A stretch of DNA of 39,584 nucleotides from Hermodarchaeum sp048939595. GTDB lineage: Archaea > Asgardarchaeota > Hermodarchaeia > Hermodarchaeales > Hermodarchaeaceae. The stretch is taken from positions 1 to 39,584 of the forward strand of contig JBHLPI010000011.1 in NCBI GenBank assembly GCA_048939595.1, written 5' to 3'. The position numbers and the translations under genes were made by a program. Positions 1 through 8,739 of the stretch are shown here, piece after piece; within the stretch, counting starts at the first letter, position 1; each line of letters starts with the position of its first letter. The notes below the pieces were generated by a model that saw only the letters and a list, made by a program, of their open reading frames with translations, did no database searches and was not told the DNA's origin.

Positions 1-183
1 GGAGAGGGAATGGTTTTCTAGGGGGGAGGGAAGTGCCAATATCTATCGCCAAACCCAGTGTTCCCATTTAAAGCGCTCAGTTTTCTTATTTAAAGATTTC
101 ATTCTGCGCTGCTTTAAAAACTACTTTACAGCCATAAAAATTTACGGAACCCGGCATAGGGTAAGCGTGGCCTCATAGAACCT

Positions 184-1641
184 CTAGTCAAGTTGGAGGT
201 CTGGGGGCACTGGCATCTTGGGGTGTCGTTGGTAGTAGTCATGGATTAGTTTCAGGATATCCGCAGCTTCTGCGATATTCGAGAACACCGGGAGGTTGGC
301 TTTACGAAATTGCTCGCGTGTCGCTAGATTCTCAAGTGCATAACCAACCGCAGGAACGGCGACAAAAAAGGGCTTATGCAATTCTTTAACGCAATATCGA
401 CCTGCTTTAATCATCATGTCCCAGTAGACAGTTGCCATATCCTTGAGATCCATATGGTTGGCCATGAAATGTACATAATGAGGGGCGGCTTCAACGATGA
501 TGGCATCAATGTTCTTATCTTCAGCAACGTGGTGAATCGTTTCGACAGTATTTTCTGGATAAAAATAACTAGAGGCCATGTCAACCGGATTTCGGATGTT
601 GGTGCCCACGGCATTAATCACTGTTGACAATGCCTGCACTGTTTTTGAGCTAAGTCGCGGAATATCAAACCCATAATGAGCTAGGGAGTCGGTGCCAGCC
701 ACTCCGGCCCCTCCACTAATTGCGATTAAGGCGACGCGTTTACCTGGTGGTGGCGGACATCGAATAAAGGTCACAATAGCATTGACAAGGCGTTCAAAAC
801 TATCGACAGTCACTGCACCAGTCTGGTGAAGCAATGCTTGCCAGATATTGGTGGATCCGGCTAAAGCAGCACTATGGCTGGACACGGCGCGTTTTCCTGC
901 ATCAGTGGCTCCAGATTTCCAGACAACAATGGGTTTAGTAGGAGCACACTCTGCAATGGCATTCCGAAGTCGCGGTCCATCATGAACTCCTTCTATATAC
1001 ATCCCAATAACTTGGGTCTTGGTATCTTGGTGGAGATACTCGACCAACTCCCAGCTACTAATGTCAGCTTCGTTTCCATAACTAAAGACTTTGCTACACC
1101 CCAGTTGGGTTTCAGTAACTGCTAGATACGCATCAATTGCTTTCCCCCCGGATTGGGAGATGAAACCAACAGGTCCTTGGTTGGGCTTCAAATCAGGGCG
1201 AAACGCAAAATGAGATTCCGGGCAAGTTAGACCCATGCAATTTGGACCGAAAGCCCGAAGGGAACTCGATTTGATAATCTCAGTGATTTCTTTTTCTCGT
1301 TGAGCTCCTTCCTTGGTTCCGAGTTCACTGAATCCACTGGTGAAGATGGTGACTGCTTTTATACCTTTAGCGATGCATTCGTGAAGAACTCTCGGAACGA
1401 TTTGAGCAGGAACTCGGAGAATTGCATAATCAATCGGATCCGAAATATCACTGAGTGTTTTGAAAAATTTGAATCCTAAGGCTTCATCGATTTTCGGATT
1501 CACGGGATAGATTTTTCCAGGAAAGCCATAGTTGAGGAATGACTTAAGCCAATAGAATCCGGCAGATGGGCTAGTGCCGATCAGGGCGACGGATTTGGAA
1601 TGAATAAAGTCGTCAAACTGCTGGAAGGTCTTTGCATCCAT
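184..1641 (-). CDS. acdA: ADP-forming acyl-CoA (acetyl-CoA) synthetase, alpha subunit
   Basis: 485 aa. The family converts acyl-CoA + ADP + Pi to acid + CoA + ATP, the archaeal energy-conserving step at the end of fermentation of sugars or amino acids. An N-terminal CoA-binding Rossmann domain (VALIGTSPSAG, about residues 18-28) is followed by succinyl-CoA-ligase-like domains with FGPNCMGL (131-138), SQSGG (162-166) and SSHSAALAGS (254-263). H256 sits where the family carries the phosphorylated His. The length fits a stand-alone alpha subunit (CoA-binding plus ligase domains) and lacks the ATP-grasp beta domain. No beta subunit is seen beside it; downstream on this strand only 183 non-coding bases remain before the window edge. 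The start ATG at 1641 lies about 50 bp below a TATA-like box. Substrate (acetate, branched or aryl acids) cannot be read from the sequence. Confidence 0.85.
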   Translation of the reverse strand: MDAKTFQQFDDFIHSKSVALIGTSPSAGFYWLKSFLNYGFPGKIYPVNPKIDEALGFKFFKTLSDISDPIDYAILRVPAQIVPRVLHECIAKGIKAVTIFTSGFSELGTKEGAQREKEITEIIKSSSLRAFGPNCMGLTCPESHFAFRPDLKPNQGPVGFISQSGGKAIDAYLAVTETQLGCSKVFSYGNEADISSWELVEYLHQDTKTQVIGMYIEGVHDGPRLRNAIAECAPTKPIVVWKSGATDAGKRAVSSHSAALAGSTNIWQALLHQTGAVTVDSFERLVNAIVTFIRCPPPPGKRVALIAISGGAGVAGTDSLAHYGFDIPRLSSKTVQALSTVINAVGTNIRNPVDMASSYFYPENTVETIHHVAEDKNIDAIIVEAAPHYVHFMANHMDLKDMATVYWDMMIKAGRYCVKELHKPFFVAVPAVGYALENLATREQFRKANLPVFSNIAEAADILKLIHDYYQRHPKMPVPPDLQLD

Positions 1642-1691
1642 AGGTATCCCAGTGATTGACTCGTGGATAGTCGGAGGGCAATGTTGAACTA

Positions 1692-1700
1692 CTATTTTAT
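1692..1700 (-). promoter_or_regulatory. TATA-like box for the acdA-type gene
   Basis: On the minus strand this reads ATAAAATAG. It lies about 50 nt upstream of the ATG at 1641, which would give a leader of roughly 25-30 nt. Assigned by position and AT composition only. Confidence 0.35.
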
Positions 1701-1712
1701 GCTTCGCAAGAA

Positions 1713-2216
1713 TCAGGATTCTTTAGAGTCTACGAAGACTTGGGGAAGCGCCCGTTCTACTGCGAACATCACAGCAACACCAATAGCACAAATAAGAGCT
1801 GTGCTACTCATAAGAGAAATGGCCCACAGGACAAACGGTTGAGCAAAGAAGATAGTCATCATTGCTGGAATACCTAACCCGATAATGAGAGTGGGGTATA
1901 ACCAAGCGAAAAACCAATGTGGACAGGTTTTTCGATTCGACACTAACAATCCTGCAAACAGGTTCAGTAGGCTTCCAATTATGATATCGATGGGACCAAA
2001 GAAGCTTAACCAGTTAGCTAAGGCACCACCAATGAAGAGAGCCAAGGCCATCGGCCATCCGAGGATGAAGGGAAAGGGTAGAAGAATATCCGAAATTCGA
2101 AACTGAAAAAGACCGTAAGCCAAAGGCTGAATCAACCAGGTCAGAACGGTATAAACAGCGGACATAATTGCCATCACGGCAATACTTTGAACAATATTCA
2201 ATCTTGCTTGTTGCAT
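1713..2216 (-). CDS. QueT-family (DUF988) membrane transporter, putative queuosine/archaeosine precursor uptake
   Basis: 167 aa from the ATG at 2216. That ATG has GGTGA six bases upstream; in-frame TTG (2228) and GTG (2225) codons are less likely starts because the predicted transcription start falls near 2220. The protein is almost wholly hydrophobic, with five to six membrane segments. The central block QFRISDILLPFPFILGWP followed by GGALANWLSFFGPIDIIIGS is the conserved QueT core (R-I-S-D, then N-x-L-S...G-x-x-D-I-I-x-G-S). QueT proteins are S-components of ECF transporters or related carriers for preQ0/preQ1-type 7-deazaguanines; archaea need such bases for archaeosine in tRNA. No ECF A or T component is next to it. 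Family assignment is firm, substrate is by family inference. Confidence 0.75.
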   Translation of the reverse strand: MQQARLNIVQSIAVMAIMSAVYTVLTWLIQPLAYGLFQFRISDILLPFPFILGWPMALALFIGGALANWLSFFGPIDIIIGSLLNLFAGLLVSNRKTCPHWFFAWLYPTLIIGLGIPAMMTIFFAQPFVLWAISLMSSTALICAIGVAVMFAVERALPQVFVDSKES

Positions 2217-2240
2217 TCTATTCACCAAGCACCCGGGATT

Positions 2241-2248
2241 TATTTAAA
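2241..2248 (-). promoter_or_regulatory. TATA box for the QueT-like gene
   Basis: The minus strand reads TTTAAATA, centred about 29 bp upstream of the ATG at 2216. Transcription would start only a few bases before that codon, so the mRNA is nearly leaderless. This supports choosing 2216 as the start. Confidence 0.5.
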
Positions 2249-2487
2249 GCGGAGCACGGTGCAAGGAACCCACCCGCTCGCACATCGCCAAGTTCTTCTA
2301 CCTTATAATTGCTTTGTCAATATAGCTAGTACTCATAAGAACAAAAGGACTCGATGTTCGCGCCCCAAAATTTGAAGCAAGCTTCTAGTTGTGAACTTCT
2401 AACACCCAAAGTGTCTGATTCCTGCTTCATCCCATCGACAAACACCGACTGAGCTACAGGCTCTACTCGCTGTTTCAGCGATGTTGA

Positions 2488-2523
2488 CTAGCCAAGATCC
2501 TTGGTTCTTGGATAGCTGGCTAG
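2488..2523. repeat. Imperfect inverted repeat in the QueT/PEPCK divergent intergenic region
   Basis: The 415-bp gap between the divergent genes holds CTAGCCA (2488-2494) pairing with TGGCTAG (2517-2523), an inner ATCC/GGAT pair, and a TTGGTTCTT loop. It lies just upstream of the plus-strand TATA box at 2551, so it could be an operator for the PEPCK-like gene. The rest of the gap (about 2260-2485) shows no gene, tRNA or repeat that I can support. Confidence 0.45.
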
Positions 2524-2550
2524 TACCTCAAACCTGGTTGCGGAACAACC

Positions 2551-2558
2551 TATTTAAA
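2551..2558 (+). promoter_or_regulatory. TATA box for the PEPCK-like gene
   Basis: TATTTAAA preceded by a purine-rich ggaacaacc. The expected transcription start is about 2577, leaving a leader of roughly 65 nt that contains the hairpin at 2591-2613. Confidence 0.55.
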
Positions 2559-2590
2559 CTTCAAAATCGCCCCCGCCTGACTGTTAAAAT

Positions 2591-2613
2591 CTTCTCTCTT
2601 CTTTAGAGAGAAG
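2591..2613 (+). promoter_or_regulatory. Perfect 8-bp leader hairpin before the PEPCK-like gene
   Basis: CTTCTCTC (2591-2598), 7-nt loop, GAGAGAAG (2606-2613). It would lie inside the 5' untranslated leader, 30 nt before the GTG start at 2644. It may be a regulatory structure or a DNA operator; the sequence alone does not decide. Confidence 0.5.
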
Positions 2614-2643
2614 GAATTAATAGGGAGCCAATGATGCGTAAGG

Positions 2644-4578
2644 GTGGGTGGTACGGTGCCGGTTCACATTGAAGGCGAGTTGTTTTTTGAAGACAGGAAT
2701 GTCATCCGGAACCCCGATGACCAATGGTTTACTGAATATCTCAGGCCCTATTATGTCCAAACGGCTGACGGGCAATACCTGTTCGGGAACACACAAGCAG
2801 GTCGCCGCCCAGATCGCGCCTTTTATGTGATTCCGAAAGGATACAAGCTAGGTAAGGGTCAACGCCCCTTTGATCGCGAGGTGGGACTCAAACTCTACAA
2901 TGTTGTCCTCCGATATCTCCAAACAGCGAAAGTTATTGTCCAAGATGGAATCCAAGGTGAGGCTGATTACAAGACGGGGCTCCGCATTATTCTAAGTGTT
3001 GAAAATCCTCACACGGCCTATATCACCTGGTTTGGCCGATTGATGGTGTATCCACCTGAACCTAATATGGAAATCAATTGTTGGAACTATATTGTACAAG
3101 AACGGCTCCCAGATCCTGTTATTAAAGAAATCCAATCCTTTTGGCCTGACTTCGACCCCGATGAACCTCTGACTCTCTATGACCTCACACGTATGGATGA
3201 AGATCACAGGCGTGTAATGAGTCTGCGCGTTGATTATTTTGGGGGTGCCTACAAAAAACCTAACCTTACCATGGTGTGGAACCGTGGCGAAGCCGATGGG
3301 TGTATCTCCTATCATGCAGGATGCACGAGGAGTCGTGTCCTTAAAGGACTATCTGGGACCGGTAAAACTACTCTCACCGTTGGTCCCCAATTAGAACAAG
3401 ATGACGCTTTACTCGGATTACTCAAACATGATCCCACCTCCAAGATTAAGGAGGTTCAACTAATCGGCCTCGAAGCGGCATCCTATGCCAAGAGTGAGGG
3501 ACTAGTTCCTGAAAGCCCTGAATGGCCCGGATTAATGAAATCCAGAACAGTTGAATCTAGCGGAACACGACCCATTGTCTTAGCCCAAAACATCGATTGC
3601 GAGGGAATCGAGTATCGAATTGAAGAAATCGCTGGCTATAAAGTTAAAGCTCCTAGGCCCTTCAAGGGGCAAACAGTCGGTCATCTCCAACCAACACGTT
3701 ACGAACAATCAGGAACGACTAATGGACGTTTTGTCTTTCGCTTCTATGATCTCAATCCCGACTGGACTCCCGGATCTCCGAAAACCTTACGAACCGAAAT
3801 GCTCTCCTTTCGACGGTTCGACATTTTCCCCCTAGTGGTCCGAATTACCGACCCAATCATGGCGGTTGCCCTCGATTCGGCCTGTGAAACAATTATTACT
3901 TCTGCTATAGGTGGGAAAATCCCAGGCACTCGCGTCCGGTCTTATGCGGCCACCGACTTCATGGCTCGAGAACAAACCAAGCAAGCATTACTGAAAGTCC
4001 AGATGTATTCAGACATGGATCTTAGCTTAGACGGGGGCCTCGTTTTTGCCATTGTCAATTCTGGATATGTCGGGGAATATGACCTTTCAGGAAATCAACG
4101 CCGACAGCTTGATGGCCAAGGTCAACCGGTACCAAAAGTTGACCAAGCAACCGGAAAACCTTACCTCAATGCTCAAGGTAACTCCGTCTATTTAGGGCTT
4201 GGTGAAAAAATTCGTGTTGAAGACACAAAACTCCTCGTCCATTTGACCGAAACTCGATCAATTAAAACTTGGCTCCCCCACCCAGTTTTTGGTGACTCCT
4301 ATCTCCTTCCAGATCCCACTGAACTCGAGGAAACCCATGGCCTTTCCGACTATCGCCAGCGTTTCAATCCCTTACGCTTCTACACTCCCACCGACTACTT
4401 ATCATTTTGTCGACGCGATATCGATGAGCGAACTGCTTATCTGAGAGATCTTTTTTCAGGTCAAGACGGCGCAAAAGACCTCCAACCCGTCATTGAAGTC
4501 TGGAACAATGTTCGCTTGCCAACGGCGAAAATCATCCAAAACTTCTACGATACCCATTTCGGTCCAATACCGCAATAG
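2644..4578 (+). CDS. Divergent ATP-type phosphoenolpyruvate carboxykinase
   Basis: 644 aa, long for the family (about 530-540 aa). PEPCK (ATP) interconverts oxaloacetate + ATP with PEP + CO2 + ADP. Landmarks in the right order: GRRPDRAFYV (53-62), matching the family's TGRSPKDKFIV; a region around ITWFGRLMVYP, matching the A-W-H-x-L-F-A-R-N-M block; YFGGAYKK (198-205) with the active-site lysine region; ISYHAGC; the PEPCK-specific P-loop GLSGTGKTTLT (235-245); and a kinase-2 DD at 253-254. The part beyond about residue 400 is divergent and carries inserts. GTG 2644 is the first start after an in-frame stop at 2632; GTG 2656, preceded by GGGTGG, is an alternative. It is followed 34 nt later by a propeller gene. 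Family membership is fairly secure, but exact activity in such a divergent member is inference. Confidence 0.72.
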   Translation: MGGTVPVHIEGELFFEDRNVIRNPDDQWFTEYLRPYYVQTADGQYLFGNTQAGRRPDRAFYVIPKGYKLGKGQRPFDREVGLKLYNVVLRYLQTAKVIVQDGIQGEADYKTGLRIILSVENPHTAYITWFGRLMVYPPEPNMEINCWNYIVQERLPDPVIKEIQSFWPDFDPDEPLTLYDLTRMDEDHRRVMSLRVDYFGGAYKKPNLTMVWNRGEADGCISYHAGCTRSRVLKGLSGTGKTTLTVGPQLEQDDALLGLLKHDPTSKIKEVQLIGLEAASYAKSEGLVPESPEWPGLMKSRTVESSGTRPIVLAQNIDCEGIEYRIEEIAGYKVKAPRPFKGQTVGHLQPTRYEQSGTTNGRFVFRFYDLNPDWTPGSPKTLRTEMLSFRRFDIFPLVVRITDPIMAVALDSACETIITSAIGGKIPGTRVRSYAATDFMAREQTKQALLKVQMYSDMDLSLDGGLVFAIVNSGYVGEYDLSGNQRRQLDGQGQPVPKVDQATGKPYLNAQGNSVYLGLGEKIRVEDTKLLVHLTETRSIKTWLPHPVFGDSYLLPDPTELEETHGLSDYRQRFNPLRFYTPTDYLSFCRRDIDERTAYLRDLFSGQDGAKDLQPVIEVWNNVRLPTAKIIQNFYDTHFGPIPQ

Positions 4579-4612
4579 GCACCTTTTTTCGTGTTCGTTA
4601 CGCCAATCTGGT

Positions 4613-5869
4613 GTGTCATCCCAAAGGATTTCCGGTCTTAATTTCATCTTTCTCCTCAGTCTAACGCTCCTGCCCTTCACAACAGCAGCATCGATTTCTC
4701 CTCACCTTAACATACTCCAAACCATTAACCTGAACCAACATCTTCTCTGGCAATACTCCCTCCCACACGAGTTAGGATTTGTATGCCTTAGCACTAATGG
4801 ACAGACAGTAGCAGTCACAACAGGCTCCGCACCTAGTACGCTAACTGTGTTAGATGGAACTACCGGACAAATACTCTGGGACTTTATTCCTACCGGTCTA
4901 ACACAAGAGAACCGCACTATTACCGCCCTCAGTGTGTCCACAGATGGAGAGTATCTCGCCATCGGCACCTCAGGCGGCAGCATCTATATGTTTCATCGCA
5001 GTTCGAATATCATCGTACAATCGTGGCACGCCTATTTTCCTATCACTGCTATCAATCTCTCAGAAGTTGGCACCTTCATATCCATAGCTTTCGCTGGGTC
5101 TCTTTATTATCTTAGACGCATCGATGGCGTAGTAGTTTGGAGTCTCACTCTTGCCCTCCCTCCAAATCGCATCACAAATATCACCAGTGACCAAACCGGA
5201 AACCATCTCGCCATAAGTGCTTCAACCCCTTCACTTTCTTTTATCTTTACCAGTACAGAGTTCTATTGGAATATCAGCCTCATCGAACCCTCACAAGCTC
5301 TCCAACTCAACACTGAAGGAAATCGCATTCTACTAATCACTCACTCCCAATGTGTACTCCTAAACCAAGAGGGTACAATCATATTACAATATCCCACCAC
5401 TTCACAGATCTTTACTTTCAGTAAACTAGGAAACCGTCTTGCACTAGCACCGAACGAAACCATTTTTGTCTACTCATCTAGTTCCACTATCCCAATCAGT
5501 CAAGGGGCCTTCACTGGAGAAATGCCCACAAGTCTTGGAATAACCTTTGATGAACGCGCCTTACTCCTTGGAACAAGTACAGGAACTGTCTACACAATAC
5601 ACCTGTCAGACTTTGAAACCCTCTGGTCGCTCAACTTGGCGGAGCCAATTCTTCACATACTCACTCCAAATGTAGGTGATGCGTTTCTCATTACCACACC
5701 AACGACACTCTTAACCCTAAGAATATCCAGTGTCACAGGATTCTATGTCTTCCTTTTACCAATCCTCGTGATAGTTATTGTGTCAGTTGTCGTGGGAATC
5801 TTGACTATTACATTTCTTCGACCTAGGCAAAGGCATTATAAAATTAAAAACAAACAAGCTGGTGCCTAG
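4613..5869 (+). CDS. Membrane-anchored PQQ/WD-like beta-propeller protein
   Basis: 418 aa from GTG 4613. An in-frame ATG lies at 4493 inside the preceding gene, but residues from the GTG onward form a proper signal sequence (LNFIFLLSLTLLPFTTAAS). The body is a run of about 40-residue repeats with the pattern 'x-x-D-G-x-x-L-A-I-G-T-x-x-G-x-I-Y' (for example STDGEYLAIGTSGGSIYMF), typical of PQQ-like or WD40-like propeller blades. A C-terminal transmembrane helix (about 375-400) and a basic tail (RPRQRHYKIKNK) place the propeller outside the cell. No catalytic residues are recognisable. It may be co-transcribed with the PEPCK-like gene (34-nt gap). Related in plan, though not clearly in sequence, to the next gene. 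Confidence 0.6.
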   Translation: MSSQRISGLNFIFLLSLTLLPFTTAASISPHLNILQTINLNQHLLWQYSLPHELGFVCLSTNGQTVAVTTGSAPSTLTVLDGTTGQILWDFIPTGLTQENRTITALSVSTDGEYLAIGTSGGSIYMFHRSSNIIVQSWHAYFPITAINLSEVGTFISIAFAGSLYYLRRIDGVVVWSLTLALPPNRITNITSDQTGNHLAISASTPSLSFIFTSTEFYWNISLIEPSQALQLNTEGNRILLITHSQCVLLNQEGTIILQYPTTSQIFTFSKLGNRLALAPNETIFVYSSSSTIPISQGAFTGEMPTSLGITFDERALLLGTSTGTVYTIHLSDFETLWSLNLAEPILHILTPNVGDAFLITTPTTLLTLRISSVTGFYVFLLPILVIVIVSVVVGILTITFLRPRQRHYKIKNKQAGA

Positions 5870-5937
5870 AAAGCAACTAAGGCAAATTTATTAAGAACCT
5901 AGACGCTTGTCCTAACCGGATTGAGGGAACTAGCGTT

Positions 5938-7839
5938 ATGGTTAATGTACAACGTAAACGAATCAAGGGAGTCCTCATTTTCTTAGGAGCATTCTGCATT
6001 TTCATCCTCTGTGCTGTTGGTGGTAACCTATTACTTGCTACGTCTGATAGATCACCCTATATTTCATCCAATGAGTGGATGCGTGATTATGGCCGAGAAT
6101 ACCGAATGAATGGGCAAGCAATCCTTGAATTGCCCGATGGTAATCTACTCATTGCAGGATTAACAGACTGTGATTATGGTTGGGAGTATGATTCGAGTGG
6201 TTATTATGCAATGAAAGTTACTCCCTTGGGTGAAGTAATTTGGACAAGGCTGTATGAAGGATATCTTGGGCATGATCACTATCTTAGCGCAATGATTCCC
6301 CTTACCATGAATCAATATCTGCTCGTTGGTGGTCTTACCGCTCACACAGCCATCGCTATTTGTATTGACAAAGAAGGGAATCTACTATGGGATCGTCTAT
6401 TCAGTGGAGTATTAGACCATATAATAAGAGGTGCTACGAACACCCCGGATGGGGGAGCTATTCTTGTCGGTAATCTCTATGAGTCAGACTCAAACTCGCA
6501 TATCTGGATTCACCGCATCGATAACATGGGCTTATCGATTTGGAACACGACAGCAGATATTGCCGATTATGAAAGGCTTTCTAGCGTAGTAACTTGCTCG
6601 AATGGTGACTTTCTTGCAGTGGGTTGGACTCATCTTGGTTCCTGGAGCACAGGACAGTCGAATGCTTTAATTGTACGGTTTAATGAAACTGGCTCCATTC
6701 TGTGGAATCAAAGTATTAGTGGAAGCGATAACCTCAGAGCGGAAGTTATCAAATATGCCCATGATTCGGGTTTTGTCGTATCAGGAATTCAAGTTCCTCC
6801 CGATTCGCCTCAAAGCTTTTTTTTAATGCATATTGATGAGATGGGACTTCAGTCTTGGTTGCACACATATGATTATGGCAGTCAATCTTGGTTCACTGAC
6901 CTTGCCGTCTGCCAGTTTGGATATATAATCGTCGGATTAGGTGACTCCCCTAATCCACACACCCACACCGGTTTAGCCGCAATAGCGATTCGAGTTGATG
7001 AAACGGGTAATCCTTTATGGAACTGGAACATGGGCACCTCACATTCCTTGCCGTATTTTTCAAATCGTGTCTCTGTTATTGCTCCCCAGCAAGGTGGTTT
7101 CTATCTCGTTTTTGGTAGTGAGGTTAAAGATTTCGGTTACTATCCTATTACTCGAATGGCGATGGTATTAACTCGGCTTCCCGATCCACCGACACCAACG
7201 GCAACTTTTGCACAGCTTCTCTTTAGTAACTTCATTTTTGGATCTTTGGCTATCCTTTTTTTGAACGTCTGGCTCAGCAATAGGCTCTCATTAAATTATA
7301 CTATCTCCGATGAGGTGAAGAAGCAGCTCGAATCTTTTCTGAGTGTTAATACCATTTTGACGTTCTTCCTGTTCCTTCTCTATCTGGCTGTTGCTGGTGG
7401 AGGGAGTGTCTTTTCAATTTACGCTTCAGGTCCATTCTTTCCCTATCTCTTTCAGGTTCCGGCATCAGGTGGAACATACGAAACATTTCCGACTGAAATG
7501 TATCGCTTAATGATTTCTCCGGTCTTTTTTGCTTCAGTGTTTATTTGTATTGTAGGCCTTTCAGTTCTACAACTTGCGATCACTTTTCTGGTAGAATTCA
7601 AGAGCGAGAAGAAGTCACGGATTTCAGCTAGTTATTGGCTACCACTTATCATTTTCGTCATCATTGTTTTTATTGCCTTTGCGATGCTTCTCGGTCTACC
7701 AGTTTACTATGGAAATAGTCTCCATCAGATTGTGTTAGTGCTTTTCCTTCCATTGATTTTTGCTTTCATGGTGAGTGGTATGCTTCCAAGCGTGGTTTTC
7801 ATTCAACTACGGACATTAAGGCAAAACACAACTCAATAA
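5938..7839 (+). CDS. Large membrane protein with extracellular propeller-type repeats and C-terminal membrane domain
   Basis: 633 aa. An N-terminal membrane helix (about 11-33) is followed by some 370 residues of repeats of the type 'D-E-x-G-N-x-L-W-x...D-G-G-x-x-L-V-G' (for example GNLLWDRLFSG, then PDGGAILVGN), a seven-bladed-propeller-like pattern common in archaeal surface proteins. The last 220 residues hold four to five membrane helices. A TATA-like AATTTATTA lies at about 5885-5893, so it may have its own promoter. Function unknown; role on the cell surface is inferred from topology only. Start ATG 5938, with gagggaa upstream. Confidence 0.6.
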   Translation: MVNVQRKRIKGVLIFLGAFCIFILCAVGGNLLLATSDRSPYISSNEWMRDYGREYRMNGQAILELPDGNLLIAGLTDCDYGWEYDSSGYYAMKVTPLGEVIWTRLYEGYLGHDHYLSAMIPLTMNQYLLVGGLTAHTAIAICIDKEGNLLWDRLFSGVLDHIIRGATNTPDGGAILVGNLYESDSNSHIWIHRIDNMGLSIWNTTADIADYERLSSVVTCSNGDFLAVGWTHLGSWSTGQSNALIVRFNETGSILWNQSISGSDNLRAEVIKYAHDSGFVVSGIQVPPDSPQSFFLMHIDEMGLQSWLHTYDYGSQSWFTDLAVCQFGYIIVGLGDSPNPHTHTGLAAIAIRVDETGNPLWNWNMGTSHSLPYFSNRVSVIAPQQGGFYLVFGSEVKDFGYYPITRMAMVLTRLPDPPTPTATFAQLLFSNFIFGSLAILFLNVWLSNRLSLNYTISDEVKKQLESFLSVNTILTFFLFLLYLAVAGGGSVFSIYASGPFFPYLFQVPASGGTYETFPTEMYRLMISPVFFASVFICIVGLSVLQLAITFLVEFKSEKKSRISASYWLPLIIFVIIVFIAFAMLLGLPVYYGNSLHQIVLVLFLPLIFAFMVSGMLPSVVFIQLRTLRQNTTQ

Positions 7840-7981
7840 ATCTAAGAGAACTGGCAAATCATTTTTCACCAAAGCGATAGATGAGTAATGGCTTATTACA
7901 TGGTATTCTTCTTCTAATTGGGAGAACTAGTATGAACACTCAAAAAGCTAGATTCAAATTAGTCTATGGAAGTTCAAGAAG

Positions 7982-8734
7982 GTGCCTATCTATAACGAGT
8001 TTGCATCCATTTACTCATCAGGTGATTATCCCAAATTCAGCCAGAAAATGGCAAAGCTGGTTCTTTCAATCTTGAGAAATCTTGAATGTCAGCCAAATAC
8101 TGTACTTGATATTGCCTGTGGCGAAGGTACTTTTGCCATCGCAATGGCTAAAACCGGATTAGACGTCATTGGTATTGATCGATCAAAAGAGATGCTTCGC
8201 ATCGCCCGAGAACAGGCCAAGGCTGCAAATCTTTTAATTGAATTCTATGAGATGGATATGCGGCAGCTAGATTTGAGGCAATCCTTTGATTTGATAACCT
8301 GCTGGTTTGATAGCTTGAACTACCTTCTGACATTGAATGACCTAAAGAAAGCCTTCAAGGCAATTTATGATCACATGAATCCAGATGGCTTATTCATTTT
8401 CGATATGAACACGATTTATTGGCTGAAGACGCTGGCAGATCGGTATGCAGTAATCATAGAAAAAGAAACCAGTGACGTTTTCCAAGTTCATCGTCATACC
8501 TATGATAAAACAACACGCATTGCAACATTTCATCTTATCGCTTTTCTCAAGGAAAATGATTGCTGGCAACGTCGTGTTGATGAAACTCATCATGAGCGGG
8601 GATACACTCTTGATGAAATTCGGTCCTGTCTCAATACTGCAGGACTCTCCGAAATCGCCTGCTATGGGAACCTTGAAGAACGCCTCCCCTACACTAAGGA
8701 AAGCAAGCGAGTCTGGTTCATCACCAAAAAATAA
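7982..8734 (+). CDS. Class I SAM-dependent methyltransferase
   Basis: 250 aa from GTG 7982; an in-frame stop 30 nt upstream excludes a much longer N-terminus. Rossmann-fold methyltransferase with motif I VLDIACGEGT (41-50), acidic motif II residue in GIDRS (D66), motif-III-like MDMRQLD and a post-I FDLITCWFDSLNYL stretch. The C-terminal part (about 160-250) resembles small-molecule methyltransferases of the Methyltransf_25/11 group. Substrate is unknown and the neighbours (membrane protein upstream, pseudogene downstream on the opposite strand) give no hint. Confidence 0.8.
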   Translation: MPIYNEFASIYSSGDYPKFSQKMAKLVLSILRNLECQPNTVLDIACGEGTFAIAMAKTGLDVIGIDRSKEMLRIAREQAKAANLLIEFYEMDMRQLDLRQSFDLITCWFDSLNYLLTLNDLKKAFKAIYDHMNPDGLFIFDMNTIYWLKTLADRYAVIIEKETSDVFQVHRHTYDKTTRIATFHLIAFLKENDCWQRRVDETHHERGYTLDEIRSCLNTAGLSEIACYGNLEERLPYTKESKRVWFITKK

Positions 8735-8739
8735 ATCGG

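Noticed and set aside
2229..2643. tRNA or small RNA gene in the divergent gap
   Set aside because: No T-loop (GGTTCRANNCC) and matching acceptor stem on either strand; only the two inverted repeats are supported.
4493..4612. Longer N-terminus of the first propeller protein starting at ATG 4493
   Set aside because: It would overlap the PEPCK-like gene by 86 nt and place a basic, unlikely stretch before a normal signal peptide; GTG 4613 fits better.
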